From assembly GCA_037176705.1 (NCBI GenBank), contig CM073893.1, positions 18,972,074 through 19,036,073 of the forward strand: a stretch of 64,000 bases of DNA, written 5' to 3'. Positions 1 through 9,480 of the stretch are shown piece after piece; position 1 is the first letter of the stretch, and each line of letters begins with the position of its first letter. Below the pieces are notes generated by a model that saw only the letters and a list, made by a program, of their open reading frames with translations, did not search any database and was not told where the DNA came from. The stretch is from Molossus alvarezi. Its lineage: Eukaryota; Chordata; Mammalia; Chiroptera; Molossidae. A program made the translations under genes and the position numbers.

Positions 1-335
1 TTACTGCAAAATCATTACAGGGCCAGGAGAAATGATCCTTGCTGTTTCATCAGTGGGGGTGCTGGATAATCAGGAGACATTGATACTGTGCTATGTGATA
101 AGGATCTGAATGAAGTATGCCAACCAGAGATATGAAGAATTTGATCACATTCAACCTCAAGACTGTCTCTGAAGTGAACTCAAGAGGAAAGATGTTCTGA
201 CATACTCTCTGTAATTTACACAATCACAAAATCTTTGTATATTCAATATTTCACAGAGTCTTTTAAATCTTTTTTCCCTCAAATAAAATGAAAATTCTAA
301 AGATGAAACATTTGTGATAGAAGAAACTGAATCTA
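1..335. other. Unassigned sequence, no gene seen
   Basis: AT-rich single-copy-looking DNA before the first Ves SINE. I see no splice-flanked coding frame, RNA gene or recognisable repeat. Short frames here run into the neighbouring SINE. Confidence 0.5.
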
Positions 336-555
336 GCCCGGCCAGTGTGGCTCTGTGGTTGAGCATTGACCCATGCACCAAGATGTTGCCAGTTTGATTC
401 CTGGTCAGGGCACATGCCCAGGTTCTGGGCCCAATTTCCAGTGGAGGGTGTGCAGGAGGCAGCCAATCGATGTTCTCTCTCATCGATGTTTCTACCTCTC
501 TCTCCTGCTCCCTTCTTCTCTCTCCAAAATCAATAAAGAAAAAATTTTTTTAAAG
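336..555 (+). repeat. Ves SINE (tRNA-derived)
   Basis: The head matches the Ves tRNA-like region (CCGGCCAGTGTGGCTCTGTG, then a B-box-like TTTGATTCC), followed by the CT-rich middle and an A-rich tail. It is flanked by near-identical TSDs, GAAACTGAATCTAG ending at 336 and GAAATTGAATCTAG from 556. Divergence from the best copies in the window suggests an older insertion. The tail follows a CAATAAAG motif instead of the long CCTCAGGTGAGG end, so it is a subfamily with the shorter 3' end. Confidence 0.85.
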
Positions 556-699
556 AAATTGAATCTAGGTATTAAATGATGTCAATTTATTGCCAACTTT
601 TGGTGCTATCTTCCTTGCTTTAATAAAAACAAAATCTGAGTTCAAGACAATGAGAGAGAGAAAATATTTATCATGTAATCGGAAAAAGTACAGAACTGC

Positions 700-943
700 T
701 CTAGCCTGTTTGGCTGGGCAGTTAGAGTGGCTGCCCTGAGAGCAATGAGTCTCGGGTTCGGTTCCGGTCGAGGGCATGTACCTAGGTTTTGGTTTGTCTC
801 CAGCCCTGGTCGGTAGTGTGGGAGGCAACCAGTCAGTGTGTCTCTCTCACATCAATGTTTCTCTCTCCTTCTCTCCCTCCTTCTCTATCTGAAGACAAAT
901 AGAAAAATATCCTCAGGTGAGGATTAAAAAAAAGAAAAAGAAA
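700..943 (+). repeat. Ves SINE (tRNA-derived)
   Basis: Complete copy: tRNA-like head, GGTTCGGTTCCGGTC B-box region, TCTCTC middle, and the diagnostic 3' end TATCCTCAGGTGAGGATTAAA with an A-rich tail. Imperfect TSDs AGTACAGAACTG (about 687-698) and AGTGCAGAACTG (about 945-956) flank it. Confidence 0.88.
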
Positions 944-1689
944 AAGTGCAGAACTGAGAAGACCCCAGTAGGCAAATTTCACTATTCTTACCATCTCACA
1001 CAAGCCAAAGAATATAAGACTATGGCACCCAGAATGAAGAGAATTCAAGAGCTGTGGGGGTGAAAATGAGTTCATTAAAAAAAAAATCTTTTCCTGGAGA
1101 CTCTGAATGTGATGCATTTAGCAGAAACCCTAACCAAGGGGTCCCCTCCTTGCTTATTTGCATATCCTCAGTCTTGGTCACCAATTCCCAGGTCCAGTAT
1201 GTCACAACCAGGTTGGAAGTGCCAAATGACACAAAGCCTGATGCTTTAAATAAAAACCTGCTTCTGGCCTCTTAGTTAAGGGGTAGTTTGGGGCTGGTAG
1301 AATCAGACCCTCTGTGCCTGGGGTCAGATCATGACTCCCTCAGCCCATCGGATTTTCATGCTGTTTGCACTGTGAATTACTAAGACCAGAATCTCCTTTA
1401 CCACTGCTTTTAGGATTATTCTCTATAGCTCAGTCTCATGCCTTGACTAACTTCAGCTCATGCAACCGGTATTCATTTAGTACTCTATGGGACACGCATG
1501 CTAGAGGGTAACTGTGAACAAAGATGACTCAGGCTTTTTTTTTTGCCCTTTAGTGTGTTTAGAGGGGAGAGTAAAATATTCACAGTAAATTCAGTGCAGA
1601 TACCTCTGTAATACACCTTCATACCAGATGTATTCTCTCTTACTGGGCAGTAGCCTATTAAGTATGCAGAAGGGAATATTTTCCCATTA
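944..1689. other. Unassigned sequence, no gene seen
   Basis: Mostly unique-looking sequence. Short open frames on both strands carry no recognisable domain and no consistent codon signal. No repeat family could be named. Confidence 0.4.
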
Positions 1690-2431
1690 GGGTGTGGACC
1701 CTGAGAAAGAGGGTACCTACCAAGAAGGATTCCTGCTGGCTAACTGGGCTCAAATTTGAAAGCAGAGCCTTGCAGCTATTTATAAGCAGGGGCCTCTCAT
1801 CGTGCAAACCACACTTTAAGGAGAAACCTGCACTAAATTGCCTGCCGGCACTGTGTTCCTGTCATCTGAGCCAGCCCTTATAAAGGAGTTGCAGGAATTG
1901 CATATCAACCAATAGGATTGAGGCTTTCCCTGTCCAATCAGAGCTATCCAGCTATATCCCACTAGCATCTTCACTGATCAACCAAAACAGCTCCATTCTA
2001 ATTAATCAAAACAGTGCTTTTTTGGATCAAAGTATGAGAATTTGGAGTCCTCATTTGCATGAGGATGGACCAACAGGATTTGGCGTGGGAACTTCTGTAT
2101 ATACAAGTCAACTTCCCTCTGGATTGGAGAGCACACTTTCCTTTCCACTGAAGACTGAAGACTGCATTTCTCTGGATGGAGCTGAAACACCAAAGGTGTC
2201 TCATTGGACCAGAGTGGATAAGAGCTGTCTAGTAGAAAAGGGCCTCACCCCGAGGCCTCCTCACAGCCTGCTGCTTCGTAATTGACCTGTAACAGTTCTG
2301 AGCTGTTCCACAGCCAGTTCTGTTCTCACAGCCGTGCTGTATCACAGTGGAGCTGTATACACCAAATAAAGTTTCCTTCTTCACTGCACTCCAAACTGGG
2401 GGTTCCTGGTGGTGTTGAATTGACACCAACA
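1690..2431 (+). repeat. Putative solo LTR of an endogenous retrovirus
   Basis: The right part reads like an LTR: a TATA-like TATATACAAG at about 2098, a polyadenylation signal AATAAAG near 2365, a GT-rich stretch after it, and an end in ...GACACCAACA. The left boundary is uncertain; TGTGGACC at about 1692 is one candidate. No matching second LTR or internal coding remnant lies nearby, so it would be a solo LTR. I cannot name the family and see no clear TSD. It could instead be part of a larger decayed element. Confidence 0.45.
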
Positions 2432-2639
2432 ACCATCAACCAAGGGGTACTTTCTTAGAGGAGCTTGTTCACGGAGCACATGGAAACACACAGTAGGGTG
2501 GCCTGGCAGCTTATTTACCCTACTTGTGTTGTGAGCAAACCTTTTATTTCTCTTTACTGAGCCAGCTTTGTGTGCGGTGACAGCATATAGTGGTCTCTCA
2601 GTTACAGCAGTTGTAGGTTGATAACAACAACAATTACAT

Positions 2640-2900
2640 TTAAAGAAAACTTAATATGTGCCCGAATGTTTGCATATGTTATTTCAGTAAATCAGTAATT
2701 TGACTCTCTGAGGTAGATACCATTATTTTCATTTTTTCAGATGAGTCCCTGCGAAGTCAGGTACTCAACAGAGTATCTGGATAGTATGTCCTCAATAAAC
2801 ACTTGTTGGATGCTTGTGATTATTAAATGAATGTTCAGAAAGTTAATATCACACAGGTTCTAGCTAGCAGAGTGGGATTTGAACCCATCTCTATCTGAAG
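2640..2900 (-). repeat. MIR-like SINE remnant with an L2-like stretch
   Basis: Read on the minus strand, the outer parts resemble MIR: ATTTCAGATGAG/CTGAGGTAGATACC on one side and GGGATTTGAACCCATCTCT on the other. The middle (about 2770-2815, CCTCAATAAACACTTGTTGGA) resembles the 3' end of L2 or MIR in the opposite direction. Strongly diverged; assignment by eye. Confidence 0.5.
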
Positions 2901-3158
2901 CTAAAGCCTATGTTTATGAAAGATCTCCAGTAGAGATAGAAGATGCAGTGGCTCTCCCATCCAAAGTGCTCAAGTGGACAATTTTAGTGAGAGGTCAATT
3001 TACTCTCCTATTGCCACATAGTAATAAAGACAGGGTGGCTCACAGACAGTCCTAGATTTTTGTTGCACATCAAACCAAGGGCATATAATAAAAAAGCATT
3101 TTTTTAAAAAATTGAAATTTACTGAAGTAACATTGGTTAATAAGATTGTATAGATTTC

Positions 3159-3410
3159 TTTGCCCGGTTTGGCTTAGCGGTTAGAGTGTTGGCCTGCAGA
3201 CCAAAGAGTCCTGGGTTCAGTTCTGGCCAAGGGCATGTACCTCAGTTGCAGTTCAGTCTCTGGCCCTGGGTGGGGTCGTGCAGTAGGCAACCAATTAATA
3301 TGTCCCTCTCACATCTTTCTCTCTCTCTCTCTCTTTCTCTCCTCCTCCTCCTCCCTCTCACTCTAACTGAAGATAAATGGAAAAATATCCTCAGGTGAGG
3401 ATGAAAAAAA
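3159..3410 (+). repeat. Ves SINE inside old L1 3'UTR
   Basis: Full-length copy ending TATCCTCAGGTGAGGATGAAAAAAA. TSDs AGATTGTATAGATTTC (3143-3158) and AGATTATATAGATTTC (3411-3426) differ at one base and are L1 sequence, so this Ves landed in an existing L1. Confidence 0.92.
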
Positions 3411-3499
3411 AGATTATATAGATTTCAAGTATATATTTCTATGATACATGATCGGTATATTGCATTGTGTGCCCACCACCCAAAGTAAAATCATTTTCT

Positions 3500-3711
3500 T
3501 TTTTAAAGTATGTTTTAATTGATTATTTAGAGAGAGGAAAATAGAGATAGATAGAAACATCGATGAGAGAGAGAAACATTGATCGGCTGCCTCCTGCATG
3601 CCCCCTACTGGGGATCAAACCTGCAACCTTGGTGCCCTGACTGGGAATCAAACTGGGACCATTCAGTCCATGGGATGATGCTCAGTCCACTGAGCCTCAC
3701 TGGGAGGCCTC
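3500..3711 (-). repeat. Ves SINE (short-tail subfamily) inside old L1
   Basis: Reverse-oriented copy: A-rich 3' end as T-rich start, CGATGAGAGAGAGAAACATTG middle, and tRNA-like head at the right. TSDs AAATCATTTTCT at 3488-3499 and 3712-3723 are identical. It lacks the CCTCACCTGAGG 3' box, as other short-tail Ves copies in this window do. Confidence 0.88.
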
Positions 3712-3834
3712 AAATCATTTTCTGTCATCCCTTTACCCCTTACTACCCCTCCACCCCCTTTCCCTCTGGTAACCACTCTGCTGTCTGAGTTTTTGTTTGT
3801 TTTTCTTGTATATTCATTTATTATTTTCAGTTTT

Positions 3835-4110
3835 TTTGTTTTTTAATCTTTATCTTTAATTTTTTATTTTTAATTTTTTATCTTTTTTTTTTATCTTTAG
3901 ATAGAGTGGAAGGGAGGGAGGGTGGAGGGAGAGAGAGAGAGAGAAACATTAACATGAGAGAGACACATTGATTGGTTGCCTCCCACATGACCCTGACCAG
4001 GGCCGGGGATGAACCGCAACCAAGGTACGTGCCCTTGGCTGGAATTGAACCCGCAACTCTTTGGTCCTCAGGCTGATGCTCTAACTGCTGAGCCAAATGG
4101 TCCAGGGCTG
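3835..4110 (-). repeat. Ves SINE inside old L1
   Basis: Reverse copy with a degenerate AT-rich tail (about 3835-3890), AGATAGAGTGG, a GA-rich middle and the head GAGCCAAATGGTCCAGGGC. TSDs TTTTCAGTTTT (about 3824-3834) and TTTTCAGCTTT (4111-4121) flank it. Confidence 0.85.
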
Positions 4111-4142
4111 TTTTCAGCTTTATATCCCACATATGAGTGAAA

Positions 4143-4391
4143 TCATATGGTTAACTCTTTCTGTCTTATTTTGCTTAGCATGATATTCTTAAGGTCTACC
4201 CATGTTGTCACAAATGGCAGTAGTTCATCTTTTCTTATGGCTGAGTGGTATACCAATGTGTATATGTACCACATCTTCTTTATCCAATCATCTAGTGAAG
4301 GACATTTTGTTTGTTTCCATGTCTTGGCCACTGTGAATAATGCTTCAATCAACATAGGGGTGCATATATCTTTGTAAATAAATGTTTTCAA
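4143..4391 (-). pseudogene. L1 ORF2p C-terminal fragment (broken)
   Basis: An 82-residue frame matches the extreme C-terminus of L1 ORF2p: the run WKQTKCPSLDDWIKKMWYIY followed by AIRKDELLPF is typical of the cysteine-rich C-terminal region. In an intact L1 it would help the endonuclease/reverse transcriptase bind RNA. Here it is out of frame with the upstream piece at 4620-4937 and cannot be expressed as ORF2p. Confidence 0.85.
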
Positions 4392-4619
4392 AAATTTCAG
4401 ATAGATACCCAGAAGAGGTAACTTCTAAATCAAGAATAGAGTCAGATGGTAACTTTATTCTTAATTTTTTGAGGAACCTCCATACTCTTTTCCATAGTGG
4501 CTGTACCAGTTTACATTCTCACCATCAGTGAATTAGGGTTCCTTTTTCTCCACAACCTCTCCAACACTTGTTATTACTTGTCTTGTTGATAATGGCCATT
4601 CTAACAGGTGTAGTTTTGT

Positions 4620-4937
4620 TTACATTTCCCTAATAGCTAGTAATATCTTTTCACATATCTGTTGGCCATTTGTGTCTTCTTGGGAGAAGTGTCTGTTCAG
4701 GTCCTCTGCCCGTTTTTTAATTGGATCTTTTGTTTGTTTGGTATTGAGTTGTATGAGTTCTTTATATATTTCAGAGATTAGCCCCTTGTCAAACCTGTAG
4801 TTTGAAAATATCTTTTCCCATTTGGTTGGTTGCCTTTTTGCTTTGTTGGCGGTTTCTTTTGCTGTGCAGAAGCTTTTTAGTTTGATGTAGTCCCATTCAT
4901 TTATTTTTGCCTTAACTTCCCTTACCTTTGGGGTCAA
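4620..4937 (-). pseudogene. L1 ORF2p fragment (broken)
   Basis: A 105-residue frame reads like the ORF2p segment before the C-terminal domain: [15 protein letters not shown], then [14 protein letters not shown] and [15 protein letters not shown]. The order on the minus strand (this piece, then 4143-4391) is correct for L1, with a frameshift between. Upstream ORF2 sequence fades out at about 5065 because the insertion was 5'-truncated. Confidence 0.85.
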
Positions 4938-5065
4938 ATTAATTAAATCTCTAAGATCAAGGTCACATATTTAGTAGCTATGTGCTCTTCTATGCAATTT
5001 ATTGTCTTATATTTAGGTCTTTGATCTATTCTGAGTTAATTTTTGTATATGAGCACAAACTGTAG

Positions 5066-5545
5066 CCTAGTTTTATTTAAAAAAACATTTTTAATATATT
5101 ATTTCACCCATCTATCCATTAGCAAACTTTCATTGAGTACCAACTATGTTCTAGGAGGTCCTGAGACAGGCACTAGAGACAGAACAAAGTGTTTTCGACA
5201 TAGTTCCTTGTTTTGAGAAAGTCCCTTTACTGCAAAGGAAGCAGACACACAAACCAACAATTTTATTTCAAAGCTCTAACAGTACTATTGATCAGATCTA
5301 TCTGCCTACTTAAGAAGTTATGAAAACAGTGTTCTAAAATGTTTGGAATGCTAATATAATAATGGTTACAAAAGTGTGTGAAAATGGTTGCAGATGTAAG
5401 GACTTGATAAGTCTATGTTTTAACAAGAAATGTTTTTGCCATGGTATTTTCGAAGATGATAGCACCACTGTTGCTATTTAGTTCCTCACAGTGTTTTTGG
5501 TTTAGAGAAAGAATTTAATGAGACCCAATAATTCTGTCTCAACAC
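5066..5545. other. Flank of retrovirus, no gene seen
   Basis: AT-rich sequence. About 5110-5195 (CATTGAGTACCAACTATGTT, then AGGCACTAGAGACAGAAC) resembles a common old mammalian interspersed repeat that I cannot name with certainty. No coding signal. Ends in TTAC at 5546-5549, the likely 4-bp target-site copy of the provirus. Confidence 0.4.
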
Positions 5546-5606
5546 TTACCGTTGTAAGGTGTCAGCAAGATAACCAGAGATGCACAATTGAATTGTAAAG
5601 GAGCAC

Positions 5607-5612
5607 TTTATT
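5607..5612 (-). promoter_or_regulatory. LTR polyadenylation signal
   Basis: AATAAA on the minus strand, conserved in the partner LTR (11408-11413); it would mark the 3' end of retroviral transcripts. Confidence 0.65.
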
Positions 5613-5675
5613 ACACCAGCAGGCTGAAGGGGGGTTCTCCCCAAATCGACAGCCCCGAGCCTTCTTTGTTGCCCA

Positions 5676-5683
5676 CTTATATA
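5676..5683 (-). promoter_or_regulatory. LTR TATA box
   Basis: TATATAAG on the minus strand, conserved at the same place in the other LTR (11476-11483) and about 65 bp upstream of the AATAAA signal. Confidence 0.65.
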
Positions 5684-5984
5684 GACACAAACTACATTCT
5701 TATAGGTACTGCTTTTGGCACCTTTAAGTAGGGGAGGACTGATAGAAGGGGGGTGAGAGCAGCTGTTAGAGGTTAGGGCAACTATTAATCTCTTTTTTCT
5801 CATGGTTCCTCTGAGTTTCCCAAGGCCATCATTAACCCCTTATCTTTATAGTTTTCTTTGGGTTTCTCAAAGCCCTTATGTTTACAAAAAAAAAAAAAAA
5901 AAAAATCTGCCAGGGTGTGTACATGCAGGAACTGAGGGTCAGAATGAAATTATTACATCCTCACTGGTTTTATGTACAAGTCAA

Positions 5985-6150
5985 ATCATTGACCTTTTTT
6001 TTTCTCACTAAGGATATTAACTCTGTCCCTGTATTATTTCTGAATTATTGGCATAGAAACAGCAGGTTTCACCTAGTGCCACAAAGAGTCCTCCCTGCTT
6101 GAGGAAAAGGAGATCTAAACCTCACCTGTTTGTATTGCTGGAGGTTATAC
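5985..6150 (-). pseudogene. env: env transmembrane-subunit remnant
   Basis: Next to the 3' LTR the minus strand keeps a short stretch resembling the ectodomain of a gammaretroviral transmembrane envelope subunit: the leucine-rich segment and the nearby cysteine pair of the disulfide loop (FLKQGGL and ETCCFYA in one frame). The first cysteine of the usual CX6CC motif is replaced, a stop codon lies just upstream and more stops follow. Almost all of the surface subunit and the membrane anchor are absent. It is a broken fragment with no coding capacity. Confidence 0.7.
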
Positions 6151-6800
6151 TTAGGTGGGAGTATGCAAGTCCTTTGCCCTTGGATATCCTCCAAAGTTAA
6201 CTTGGGCTGGTCCGATGCACAGTTGTCAGCATTTGGGGCCTGGGAAATTGGCTTGGAGAGGCCTAGCCCTATATAATAAGGTGGCTTGAATTAGGGCATA
6301 ACTGGCAGTCCGCCCCTATTTCCTGCCTGTGGCCTAATAAAGGTCTGGCTGACTAATGACATTAATCTAAATGGGATTAGATTTTCCTATATGGAAACCC
6401 TTGGACTTGGTTAACCTTCTAAAATCTATATGAGGGTCCCTGCTTCTCAGATCGCCCTTAGTAGTATATATAGTTTCACAACCTCAAGATGGACAAAAGT
6501 ATTCATTTGCATTCAAGCAACTTGTGGTGACTGTATTGCTCCCTGGCGTATATAGATTCCTACCCCTCGTAGTCCCCATTCCCCCCTAGATGTCCCATAA
6601 CCCCAGGGTAGGAGCCCTTCTATGTTACATCAATCTTCAGTAATACTATCTGTGCCTATGGTGCCTCTCATGAGGTCACATAGGTTGAGACTGAAAAGAG
6701 GTTTTTCTATCCCCTTTGTAGTGAGATTTTTTAAGACCTCCCCCAATACCCTATTTCTAAGTTCCCAGATCTATAAAGATTCCCCTGAACAGTTATAACC
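6151..6800 (-). other. Internal retroviral sequence, env region decayed
   Basis: Lies where env should be. I could not recognise surface-subunit motifs in any minus-strand frame; stops are frequent. Probably a deleted and decayed pol-env junction and env remainder. Confidence 0.45.
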
Positions 6801-7390
6801 AGAAAAATTAGAGTCCCAATAAATGCAAGAGTCTCATTTTTAAGGGACCTGGAGAGGCCTGGACCATTTATTCTGCTTTTTCTGCCTTCAGCCAGGAATG
6901 GTGCAGCTAGACCAGGATGCTGTTGACCTTGACAGCCACTGATGCAGGCAGGATGACAGTGTATGGTCCCTTCCAGGCTGGAGTTAGTCCCTAGGTGGTA
7001 AATTTCTTTACCCACACAGAGTCTCTGGGCTGGAAAGGGTGCACAGGGTCTGAGGTGGGCACAGGCAGGGCATCCCAGATGTGTTTATGGACAGTCTTCT
7101 GGGAGGACTGCAGGGCCTGCAAGAACAGTAAGAGGGCGAGGGGGAGCAGAGTGGTCCAGTTTTCACCGGTTTCTAAAGTAAATTTGTTTAAGGTTTCCTT
7201 TAAGGTCCTGTTCATGTGCTCTACCTGCCTGGAACTCTGTGGGCGGTAAGCACAATGGAGCTTCTAATTTATATTTAACCCCTTAGAGATATCCTGTGAT
7301 ATCTTTGCTATATAGGCAGGACCATTGTCTGATCTAAGGGTCAGGAGTAGCCTAAACCTGTTACTCCCTTCACTACATCCTAGACTGTTA
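6800..7390 (-). pseudogene. pol: pol integrase, core and C-terminal domain remnant
   Basis: Minus-strand frames give the second half of a gammaretrovirus-like integrase. The piece at about 7220-7390 has SDNGPAYIAK (catalytic aspartate) and [20 protein letters not shown] (catalytic glutamate). The next piece, to 6991, has [14 protein letters not shown] and WVKKF. The piece near 6830-6990 carries the GPY/F-type C-terminal module (LTPAWKGPY) and ends near PGPLKMRL. Integrase would insert viral DNA into the host chromosome. In-frame stops and frameshifts at about 6985 and elsewhere inactivate it. Confidence 0.88.
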
Positions 7391-7720
7391 TTCCATTACC
7401 AGGGGCAAGCTCCCCCTCTCTCAGTTTCCTATTCTCTTTCCTTCTTGAGTATTCCTCCACTGTCCTGTCTTCCTGTAATATGTATGTCCCTTTCTTTTGT
7501 CCTTTCTTATCTTTTTATTTCCTTTGCATAATCCTTCTTTTTTTTTATTTCTTCCCTCTCCAAAATCCTTCTTCAGCTTGCTGACAGACCTTCTGCGATT
7601 TTTCTAGTCCCTTCCCTGATATGAACCTGAGAGCTTTCTCAATCTATCTGCTGTCTGCACATCCCCCAGCTTTTCTTCTCTTCCTCCCTACTTAGACTTA
7701 CACATTCCTGCTTCCCTCCA
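7360..7720. repeat. Pyrimidine-rich stretch within pol
   Basis: The plus strand is very T/C rich (many TTTCTT, CTCTCC and CCTTCC runs) and interrupts the integrase between the zinc-binding part and the core. It may be expanded low-complexity sequence or an indel-rich segment. No retroviral motif survives in it. Confidence 0.5.
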
Positions 7721-7910
7721 CCTTCCCCCTTTCCCTGTGACCTCACTGGACATTGCCTGCCTCTCAGGAGTTCAGTAAGCTTGGTGTAACCTAAATGGGT
7801 AGTTTGGTGCAGCTGGTTGACTAAAGTCTGACCTAGAGCCCCTGGAACTAACAACCTCCCATTAGGCAGTGTCCACTATCCATTGATTTCTTTTATGGCT
7901 TGTTTCTGCT
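7720..7910 (-). pseudogene. pol: pol integrase N-terminal (zinc-binding) remnant
   Basis: Minus-strand frame with LPNGRLLVPGALGQTL then HQTTHLGYTKLTELL, matching the HHCC-type N-terminal domain of gammaretroviral integrases; the histidines are visible, while the cysteine pair is lost where the frame enters the pyrimidine-rich segment. It follows the RNase H remnant directly, as expected in pol. Confidence 0.85.
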
Positions 7911-8335
7911 TGGCTAAGTCATTTTCTGACCTAGTGTATCTGGAGAGGCCCCACTGGTTTTAGGGCTGCTTCCTAAGCTTTCTGATCTGCAGCATATCTC
8001 CCTTGCCCCATCAGAGAGCCTGGATTAGGGCTATGAGTTCAGCCCACTGGCTGAAGTTCCCCTACTTAATGACTGTGACAAGATGACACAGTCTAGAGTT
8101 ACTATTGCTGCCCTGGCATACCTGATTTCTTCCTGAACATAGCTGCTCCCGCCTGTGAACAATACTTCATCTGATGATGGCAGTGGGACATCCTTGAGGT
8201 CTGGGTGGGCTGTCTGAACTATGTCTATTACCTCCAAACAGTCCTGCAGAGGTTTCTCTGGGTCATTGTCTGGAGGCAGGCTGGCAGGATTGATGGTCAA
8301 CGCCTTGTGGAACTTGATGCAGGGGCTGGCCTGGA
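7910..8335 (-). pseudogene. pol: pol RNase H remnant
   Basis: Minus-strand frame with a connection-like lead (TINPASLPPDN, then DCLEVIDIVQTAHPDLKDVP) followed by an RNase H start (SSDEVLFTGGSSYVQEE, where the usual catalytic TDGSS reads TGGSS) and LSRGTSAS. The frame shifts near 8035 and continues as WAELIALIQALW. The catalytic aspartate of this motif is therefore lost and the centre of RNase H is deleted before the integrase part. It would have degraded RNA in RNA-DNA hybrids during reverse transcription. Confidence 0.88.
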
Positions 8336-8545
8336 GTGGCAGTGATCTCTGGAGGAGATTATGTCTGAGTAGGGGTATGGGCACTCCGGCAGGACCAGAA
8401 ATGAATGAGTCACAGTATTTTTCCCAAGGTCTATAGTCTTCTTTGAAGTCCAAGGGTAGGTTAAAGCCCCATTGGCTCGGTCAGAACTGAGTCTGCTGCA
8501 CCAGTATCTACTAGGAAACTAACTAGTTTGTCCTCTATTGTCTTG
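8335..8545 (-). pseudogene. pro: Class I-type protease remnant (second protease in element)
   Basis: Minus-strand translation shows VSFLVDTGAADSVLTE, the aspartic-protease active site DTGA with typical flanks, and then in a shifted frame THSFLVLPECPYP from the C-terminal half. This is a gammaretrovirus-like protease by order and motif. Immediately after it the sequence passes to the pol connection region, so nearly the entire reverse transcriptase has been deleted. The frame has a stop after the active-site half. Confidence 0.82.
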
Positions 8546-8975
8546 TATTATTTTGGGCTCTGAAGGGCTCAGTTGGAAGGAGCCCTAGCCCTGTCATTTT
8601 CCTAAGTTAAGGACGGCTTTTTACTTTGTTCCTCTACACCTGACTTTGCCCTTGTCTTTTCTATCCCTAATCAGGACCTAGGCCTGCTGTCCTGACCCTT
8701 CCTCATGTTTCCCTTCCTAGGGTGATCCTTTTCTATGGGCCCTTATTATTAAGGCTGTTATTATTACCTTTGCTATTTTATTATCTTGTTTTTCCCTAGG
8801 GGTGTCCCTATTATCATATTTCTTTTGAGCTATTTCATCCAATTTGGCCTTTAGACCTAACAGGAGAACACAGTGAAAAGTCCAAGGAAGCCCTCCCTCC
8901 CAGCAGTATTTTGGTCCCACTGTGGGCGGAGGGATGGGAAAATTTCCTCTGACCCTAGGGGTTTTCAAAAGGATG
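8546..8975 (-). pseudogene. gag: gag capsid C-terminus / nucleocapsid remnant
   Basis: Minus-strand frame AKLDEIAQKKYDNRDTPREK then a basic tail IIRAHRKGSP resembles the charged end of a gammaretroviral capsid leading into nucleocapsid. I do not see an intact CX2CX4HX4C zinc knuckle; the expected place contains stops. It precedes the class I protease in the normal order. Confidence 0.7.
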
Positions 8976-9480
8976 CAGAAAAGGGAAGTGTCATCCTAGT
9001 GCGCATGTTTACATGAGGCAGAGTGTTTTTCAACTCTCTTTAAGAGCACTTTGCGCCGGCACCTGGGATCCCTATTTTCAATTCCCCAAAGTTCAGAGAA
9101 GCCTGTTGGAAACTTACCATGGAACCCGCTGCAGATGAGCGGCCCAGACACCAAAGGAACACGCTCCTTCCACGGCTGGATTGCCCTCCCCGGGGAACTC
9201 TGCAGCCCCGGTGGCCTCTGGGTGATTGCCTGCATGCCAGCCTGCTGTCCCCGTTTCCTAGGATGAGTTCTCCGCACTGGACCCGGTCCCGACATGCGGC
9301 ACTATGCAAGACGCACACGGTGGCCTACTGGCAGGGATGACCCCTTTCCGGCTGCTCCTCCTTCTTGGTGCATCTGCTGCAGCCGTTTGTGTGTTGGGGC
9401 CTGGGCGTGAGGGGGATATTTGCCTCCTCTGGGGGGGGGGAGGGGGATGGAAGGACAGGGTCCTGTCCCTATAGATCAAC
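8976..9480 (-). other. GC- and CpG-rich internal segment of the retrovirus
   Basis: Noticeably richer in G+C and CpG than its surroundings (e.g. GCGCCGGC near 9053, CCGGTCCCGACATGCGGC near 9283-9300), with a G-run GGGGGGGGGGAGGGGGATGG near 9430-9450. Minus-strand frames of 70-99 residues are open but contain no recognised gag or pol motif. It lies between class II and class I pieces and could be gag spacer, part of a class II element, or foreign sequence. Confidence 0.45.

Larger units (their letters stand above)
3095..5065 (-). mobile_element. Old 5'-truncated LINE-1 with three Ves insertions
   Basis: The minus strand encodes the C-terminal part of L1 ORF2p, and the plus-strand left part (about 3100-3840: ACATTGGTTAATAAGATTGTATAGA, CACCACCCAAAGT, CCACCCCCTTTCCCTCTGGTAACCAC in separate pieces) is an L1 3'UTR. 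The element ends at about 5065 inside ORF2, so it is 5'-truncated. Three Ves SINEs (3159-3410, 3500-3711, 3835-4110) sit inside the 3'UTR, each with TSDs copied from L1 sequence. Divergence and nesting make it older than the three long L1s further right. Confidence 0.82.
5550..5957 (-). repeat. 3' LTR of the endogenous retrovirus
   Basis: Minus-strand LTR starting TGTAATAA and ending CTTACAACG (terminal CA changed to CG). It contains a TATA box (TATATAAG, minus strand of 5676-5683) and a polyadenylation signal AATAAA (minus strand of 5607-5612) before a short U5. It aligns along its whole length with the LTR at 11351-11774. A poly-A run near 5885-5905 is expanded relative to the partner. Confidence 0.92.
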
